Origin: Priapulus caudatus
Lineage: Eukaryota; Priapulida; Priapulimorpha; Priapulimorphida; Priapulidae
Length of the DNA stretch: 24,047 nucleotides
Reading direction: 5' to 3'
NCBI RefSeq assembly: GCF_000485595.1
Contig: NW_014577517.1
Location: forward strand, 124,676 to 148,722
In this document: in pieces, positions 19,340 through 24,047 of the stretch
Layout: each line of letters begins with the position of its first letter
How positions within the stretch are numbered: position 1 is the first letter of the stretch
Notes under the pieces: generated by a model
What the model was told of the DNA's origin: nothing
What the model saw: only the letters and a program-made list of their open reading frames with translations
The model's database searches: none
Translations under genes and position numbers: made by a program

Positions 19340-19830
19340 CCAACACCACGTTATACCCCCAGCATCGGTACGATGGTATACTCTACCCGTCCCCACCCCC
19401 ACAACAGCTGTCACTCCCCTCATCTGTTATATACTGTGTGAAAAGTATGCATATACTATAATACTATGTATGACATCACAAGTCTAAAATGTCAAGCCTG
19501 TTGAAGCAGTGTTGAACAAAAGTTATGTCATGTCAGACTCAAAAAAGTCCGAACTATTCATATTATGTGAGCTGACAACACAACACTGGCTTCATTCGAC
19601 AAGTCTTTTTTTGTTAAACTGCTAGATAGTTAGACAGGTCAATTACCCCATCTAATCTAATAACAACTTAATCCCATCTGGAAGTCATATAGCATTTAAA
19701 GACAAGCATTGGCAGTACTCGAGTTATTGTGCATAGTGTTTGGAATGAGGCGAGTACATACATATATTCACAGTTTACAACTTGTAAGCTATTGCTACCG
19801 ACGGGAACGAATGAATGCTCCCCCTGCAAC
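19340..19830. other. intergenic, nothing recognised
   Basis: Mostly AT-rich apparently unique sequence. No gene or repeat is supported. Confidence 0.45.
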
Positions 19831-19839
19831 CACCCCTTC

Positions 19840-20215
19840 ACCCTCGTTAGAATCTATCTTCCCCATTTCATCTATAACCATTACTACTTCCCCTCGTTCT
19901 AACCCGTATTCATACATAACTTTGACCATACACCCGGGCGCTCTAGCCTCTATGACCTTGACCACACCCTCTAACCCCTCTTCCCTGCTTCGTCTATGAT
20001 CCTGACCATACATACCTCACTGCCCTCTAACTCAATTTTACCTAAGCCTATGCCCTTGACAATGTCATCCGCCCTCTAATGGCTATTTGTTTACGATCAT
20101 GACTGTCCCCTCCCCCACCTTCCATCCCTCAGACCTCTCACCGACCACCTACTACTAACTGGCTGCTGAGCTGCACCTCCACTTTCAATTCGCTAACCCC
20201 TATTTGTTGATTATG
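19840..20215. repeat. degenerate ~65-70-bp tandem repeat
   Basis: Phrases such as CCCTCTAACCCCT, CTATGACCTTGACCA, CTATGATCCTGACCATAC and GCCCTCTAATGGC recur every 60-70 bases with heavy divergence. The pyrimidine-rich strand leaves open frames that are not convincing genes. It lies downstream of the minus-strand carrier gene. Confidence 0.5.
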
Positions 20216-20247
20216 ATGAGATGATGACTGCTCCTATCCGTCCTATC

Positions 20248-20497
20248 CGGGCCGCATGCCGATCGCACGGCGTGACGGTGACGGCTCGTGGCAGCACGTA
20301 TCACACGGGCTGCATGCCGATCGCACGGCGTGACGGTGACGGCTCGTGGCAGCATGGATCACACGGGCTGCATGCCGATCGCACGGCGTGACGGTGACGG
20401 CTCGTGGCAGCATGGATCACACGGGCTGCATGCCGATCACACGGCGCGGCGACAACGGCTCGTGGCAGCATGGATCACACGGGCTGCATGCCGATCG
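20248..20497 (-). repeat. 58-bp tandem array containing copies of the carrier gene's stop region
   Basis: GCATGCCGATC occurs at 20254, 20312, 20370, 20428 and 20486, an exact 58-bp period over five copies. The rightmost unit is the end of the carrier coding exon: the minus strand reads ATCGGCATGCAGCCCGTGTG then A, that is IGMQPV-stop. The other four units repeat this codon string and stop downstream, mostly unchanged. Low divergence suggests a recent expansion. Confidence 0.92.
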
Positions 20498-20665
20498 CAC
20501 TGCGCAGCTGCTCAAAGATGAAGAACGTGATGATGGTGTGCGGCCCGATGCGCATCCAGTTGGGGAAGAAGCCCTTGTAGAGGCCAACGATGCCCTCGCT
20601 GCGAATCGTCTTCACGAGGCAGTCCAGCGCATTGCCGTAGACGAGGCCGCGAGACGACCCCGAGC
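20475..20665 (-). CDS. mitochondrial carrier (SLC25 family), final coding exon
   Basis: The minus strand carries acceptor tttgacctcacag, then 191 bp in phase 1 to TGA at 20475-20477. The protein reads SGSSRGLVYGNALDCLVKTI, then RSEGIVGLYKGFFPNWMRIG and PHTIITFFIFEQLRSAIGMQ, ending PV. This is the last third of the third ~100-residue SLC25 repeat: the EG...LYKGF...RIGP matrix-helix and loop pattern, then transmembrane helix 6 with FEQLR, fitting the cytoplasmic-gate motif [FY][DE]xx[RK]. SLC25 proteins exchange metabolites across the inner mitochondrial membrane. The UCP/dicarboxylate group (SLC25A10/11/30) and SLC25A34/35 are closest in feel, but substrate cannot be set from this exon. Earlier exons must lie right of 20666; none is recognised up to 24047. 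It is convergent to the SETD5/KMT2E-like gene. Confidence 0.88.
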
Positions 20666-21046
20666 CTGTGAGGTCAAAGGTCACGGGTCAGGGGGTCAAG
20701 GTCACAAAGAAAGATGACAGCGCAGGGTGGGGGAAGCAGCTGCCAGTCTACGTTTGTGGCAGAAGAAGGTGTTAGCGGTGTTTTCAATCGGATCATTTTC
20801 ATTGATCGATGGAGCGAGCAAGTATTCGTTAGACGATTAATCGTCACAAGTGATACACATCATCAAACCGATCTCTACATCTGGCACCAATGCCGTTCCG
20901 GAGTTGCCGAGAGATGCTCTTCGTCTGTTCTCGCACATCTGTTTCACCACGCGAATATGAGAACGATAATGAGCATGCTATATACGGCGGACATCATCAT
21001 GTTAGAGCTCTCATAATGCCCTCTATTTGGAATCGAGTAGACAATT
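20666..21046 (-). other. carrier-gene intron, left part
   Basis: Sequence upstream (on the minus strand) of the last carrier exon. It starts with receptor-type half-sites next to the acceptor and is otherwise without recognised features. Confidence 0.6.
20671..20704 (+). promoter_or_regulatory. DR1 and extended AGGTCA half-site cluster
   Basis: AGGTCAAAGGTCA at 20671-20683 is a perfect DR1. GGGTCA at 20685 and 20693 and TCAAGGTCA ending at 20704 follow; the last is an extended half site of the ERR/SF-1 type. The cluster abuts the splice acceptor, and the minus-strand TTTGACCT forms its pyrimidine tract. Binding is not shown. Confidence 0.4.
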
Positions 21047-21049
21047 GTG

Positions 21050-21425
21050 CACTCATCTTTCACCTGCTGCACGCTCACCTTTCACCTGCTGTACCCTCAC
21101 CTTTCACCTGCTGCACGCTCACCTTTCACCTGCTGCACCATCACCTTTCACCTGCTGCACCCTCACCTTTCATCTGCTGCACCCTCACCTTTCACCTGCT
21201 GCACCATCACCTTTCACCTGATGCACCCTCACCTTTCACCTGCTGCACGCTCACCTTTCACCTGCTGCACGCTCACCTTTCACCTGCTGCACCCTCACCT
21301 TTCACCTGCTGCACGCTCACCTTTCACCTGCTGCACGCTCACCTTTCATCTGCTGCACGCTCACCTTTCACCTGCTGCGCCCTTACCTTTCATCTGCTGC
21401 ACGCTCACCTTTCACCTGCTGCAAC
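21050..21425. repeat. 22-bp minisatellite, about 17 copies
   Basis: The unit is GCTCACCTTTCACCTGCTG then CAC, with variants T/C and G/C in the last bases. Because 22 is not a multiple of 3, all three plus frames read the same 22-residue translation in turn, which explains the long open frames. Each unit carries CACCTG (an E-box). The array passes directly into a piece of the mosaic family at 21424. Confidence 0.93.
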
Positions 21426-21488
21426 CCCTGTCTAAGGTATGAAATGTCGGTTGGATTGCGCCCAGTTTTCGCGGAGTGCGTTTTCAGG
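21424..21488 (+). mobile_element. fragment of the mosaic family end block in permuted order
   Basis: It reads ACCCCTGTCTAAGGTATG then AAATGTCGGTTGGATTGCGC and onward to GTTTTCAG. In copies 1 and 2 (7663-7720 and 18498-18560) the same pieces occur in the opposite order: the TCGGTTGG...TTTTCAG block comes first and ACCCCTGTCTAAGG follows it. Confidence 0.75.
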
Positions 21489-21690
21489 AGAGAGGGATAC
21501 ATACAGAGAGAAAGAGAGAGGGGAGAAACGTACAGAAAGAGAGAGATAGAGGGGTACGGAGAGAGAAAGAGAGAGGGGTACAGAGATAGAAAGAGAAAGA
21601 GAGAGGGGTACGGAGAGAGAAAGAGAGAAAGGAGAAGGGTACAAACAGAAAAAGAGAGAGGGGTACAGAGAGAGAAACAGAGAGAGGGTG
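21489..21690. repeat. GA-rich minisatellite
   Basis: Imperfect units of about 25-30 bases built on GAGAGGGGTACGGAGAGAG, with GGGTAC recurring at least six times. The frames across it are Arg/Glu-rich translations of the repeat. Confidence 0.85.
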
Positions 21691-21823
21691 TCACGTTCAG
21701 TGATGTGTCTGGTGTTTGTGTTCTCTGCCACCCGGTGTCAGTACAGTACGACCACGAGAATATACGCTACTACACCATGTAGTCACGTTAATTGCATATC
21801 CATGTCTTCCTGTTCATGTTGTA

Positions 21824-22551
21824 TCCAGAGAGACCGGGTACAAATGGCGTTGCGCAAAAGATGCGTTATTCCCCGACCGCCGAGAGCGGTTAAGCCGCGC
21901 ACTTCTGCGGGACTGGGCGCACGCGACCGCGGGGTGTTGTATGTAGCATCTCGCGCTGCCCGCTATACGAATTCACGCGTCGAAGGAGGGCGGGCGCGCG
22001 AATCCGTATAGCGGGCAGCGTAACATCGCGCAGTTTTCGTCAGACGTACACCGGCTTGACTACGGCGGTCTTGGGTGGAGGGCATTTCCTGCTGCTGCTG
22101 CTTTGCTGCTCCAGAGCCGCGCTGCAGCAGCTAGCAGTGACCAGTATTTGGTGCTGCTGCTGGTTTGCCACGACAGCCACGCCGGCCACGCCAGCGCAGG
22201 TGCTCGCACGACGTGCCATCGCCACGGACAGCGCGGGGTCAGGTTGGTCGAAACGTGGCATGTACGCAGCCAGGCGCCGCCACGGCGGCGCCGCTTTTGG
22301 AGATAGCATCTAGACCGCGCCCCCCCACGTGGAGCGCGGTACGACACTTCGTTAAAAGCTCTGTGATAGACATAACGCTATACTCGGTAGTAGCGCACGT
22401 CATCGCGTAGCGGCCAATGAGCGAGCGCGTCATCGCTGATTGACAGCATTTCTTGGTGTTTCTTGTAGGAGCCACTACGTCTTAGCCATGAGGCGTGCCA
22501 CCCCCAAAAAAGTTTAGGGGCCGTTTGGAGATGGCCTCCTGCCGTCCATCG
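21824..22551 (+). mobile_element. mosaic repeat family, copy 3
   Basis: It starts TCCAGAGAGACCGGGTACAA and ends GGCCTCCTGCCGTCCATCGC. It lacks the insertion of copy 2, and its end block is missing here; that block appears upstream at 21424-21488. It has the hairpin at 21955-22019 (GCTGCCCGCTATACG / CGTATAGCGGGCAGC), the (GCT)n stretch, and the CCAAT-containing CGGCCAATGAGCGAGCGCG. No intact protein is present. Confidence 0.75.
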
Positions 22552-23080
22552 CTCTATTATATCGATTTAATAATATATTTAAAAATAATCCTAAATATAA
22601 AAAAACATGAATGATTTTTGTTTCTGCCATTGTTTTCCTTTTGTAGTAATGTGGTGTTCCCGTGTAATGACGTAGGTAGGCACTAGACGATCTGCAGCCG
22701 GATATCCGCGCGAAGCGCTCAAACGCCGCGTAGCGGCGCACTTTTGCAATTTCGCTGCCCTCTTCCCAACGCCGTTACTGAGGTCCTTGCCTAGGGTTAG
22801 GTTAAAGCCGGCTTTTCGCTGAATTGAGCAGTTCTGCCCATTGCACGAGGGATCGCACTACCCAGTTAGGTAGAGACTGGCTAGAAATGCTGCCAATTCT
22901 TTGTTCGCTACTAGGCGCGCTTTCTTTGCTGTAAAAACGGAGTTTTTTGTTCACATTGTAAGAATATATAGCGCTGATGCGTAGCGTTGACTGGCTGAGC
23001 TTAGAGGATCCGATATATAGGAACAATACAACCTTTCTATTGGGGGGGGGTTCGTTTTTCAATGTTGGAAATTTGCTCGG
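22552..23080. other. no supported feature
   Basis: AT-rich at first, then GC-rich around CGCCGCGTAGCGGCG (22727-22741, palindromic) and GCCTAGGGTTAGGTT at 22789. It is possibly old repeat remnants. No exon of the carrier gene is recognised on the minus strand. Confidence 0.4.
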
Positions 23081-23264
23081 CAGGGGCGTGTACAGGATTT
23101 GTACCAGGGGGGGGTCTAACCGTAACCCAAAGTTGCGAGCACGCGAAGGGGGGGTCTGGGGGGCCCTCCCCCAGAAATTTTTTAAAATTAGACCCCCTCA
23201 GATGCGTTTTCTGCGCGAGCAAGGGGGGGTCCGGACTCCCTGGACCCCCCCAAAACACGCCCCT
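23081..23264. mobile_element. G/C-run MITE with CAGGGGCGTGT ends
   Basis: The inverted ends are CAGGGGCGTGT at 23081 and its inverse CACGCCCCTG finishing at 23264-23265. GCTCGG occurs at 23075-23080 and 23265-23270 as a likely 5-6 bp target duplication. The body holds many G7 and C7 runs. CAGGGGCG-ended MITEs with G-rich bodies are widespread in invertebrates. Superfamily not assigned. Confidence 0.6.
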
Positions 23265-23265
23265 G

Positions 23266-23460
23266 CTCGGGCGCGAAGCGACCAGGCGAGGGAGCCAAGC
23301 GACCGAGCGGGGGGAGGGTGTGGGAGGGGGGTGTTCACTGTTCATCCTCCCGCACGATGGAGATTTTGCAATAATTATTACACTAAAATGGAGCGACCTG
23401 AGGTGAAATTCTTGCAAAATTTTCAAATCTTTTTTTTTTGCTTGGTGGGGTGGGGGGGGG
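23266..23460. other. G-rich sequence, no gene
   Basis: G-rich, with GGGGGGAGGG runs that could form quadruplexes, then an AT-rich stretch and a (T)n/(G)n pair near 23431-23460. No feature is supported beyond composition. Confidence 0.45.
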
Positions 23461-24047
23461 ATTAGTAGTAGTAGTACTTACTAGTAATTATTGTAACATG
23501 TACTTGTAGTAATAGAAGTATTCGTAGGTGTGGATATAATTCGATGCTCGCATTGGGGGATCGTGTTAGATATCATATAATATATAGGTGGATAGTCGAT
23601 ATAATAGTCGGAGCACTCCGGAATTTCACGTGAATTCTTACGGAACATGCACTTACAGTTCAAGCTTCCCACTGTTTACAGTTTAGGCACTTCTGCCACC
23701 ATGTTGAAATCTTTAGTTTTATGAGTGTAACTATGCAGAGATATTACAATAGCAGATAAGAGTGACAATGAAACTAACTGTAAACTGGATTTATTACGAA
23801 TAGCGAAGACAACTGGCTACGGGCCTGCTACTAGTACTACTAAATACCAGGACTACTACTAGTACTACTAGTAGTACTAGTTACTACCAGGAGCTAATAA
23901 TGACAAACTGTGTTACCGGTACTAGTAAGTTACTAATATTAATAATGACGACTCCTGTTAGTGTTACTAGTAGTAGTACCACAGACTAACGGATACACAG
24001 ACTGGACACTTCGTATACCCTGCTTGCTAAGCGTTTCGATGGTGCTG
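23461..24047. repeat. ACTAGT/TAGTAC-rich low-complexity sequence
   Basis: TAGTAGTAGTAC and ACTACTACTAGTACTAC motifs dominate 23462-23515 and 23820-23985, with short palindromes (ACTAGT). 23516-23820 is unremarkable. No exon is recognised. Confidence 0.55.

Noticed and set aside
20890-21442. 181- and 131-codon frames of His/Leu/Pro/Cys repeats
   Set aside because: Translations of the 22-bp minisatellite; all three frames give the same peptide in rotation.
22040-22475. Minus-strand frames recurring in the mosaic family copies
   Set aside because: The frames shift and change ends between the three copies, with no constant start or recognisable domain.

Overview
The window reads as genomic DNA from a repeat-rich invertebrate animal, probably a marine bilaterian. 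I cannot name the species. The evidence is spliced genes with canonical GT/AG junctions, CpG-rich exons, TTAGGG-like motifs, abundant microsatellites and minisatellites, and many short non-autonomous transposons. I see no bacterial operons, rRNA or tRNA genes, or CRISPR.

Two convergent genes are supported. (1) On the + strand, positions 2193-12678 hold the last seven coding exons of a long chromatin-type protein. Six internal introns join in perfect phase (0, 0, 1, 1, 1, 1), giving one uninterrupted C-terminal part of 689 residues plus one split residue, then a stop. A lysine-rich patch followed by SLLEYRQR matches my memory of the conserved 'KKKVSLLEYRKR' block of SETD5/KMT2E (MLL5), UpSET in fly. 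The catalytic SET and PHD parts would lie left of the window. A long 3'UTR probably runs to an AATAAA at 14642. (2) On the - strand, 20665-20475 is the final coding exon of a mitochondrial carrier (SLC25) with a readable [FY][DE]xx[RK] gate motif. Its upstream exons must lie right of the window.

Layout: 1-2192 is a 32-bp minisatellite inside an intron, with a patch that looks like unpolished sequence. 2193-4535 holds four clustered exons. 4536-9191 is a large intron filled with foldback elements, including an 858-bp near-perfect hairpin and a 1.4-kb terminal-inverted-repeat element. 9192-12678 holds the last three exons, with nuclear-receptor-like DR1 motifs and a 61-bp array. 12679-14665 is 3'UTR. 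14666-20240 is intergenic, with an RTE-like retroelement, a second copy of the 1.4-kb family, and several MITEs. 20248-20497 is a 58-bp array that multiplies the carrier's stop-codon end. 20666-24047 is carrier intron or upstream sequence with a 22-bp minisatellite, a third family copy and another MITE.

The most unusual signals are four: tandem arrays that end at exon boundaries or stop codons in both genes; CTCF-like motifs in convergent orientation along the first gene; the very long intronic hairpin; and a mosaic repeat family whose pieces occur in permuted order.
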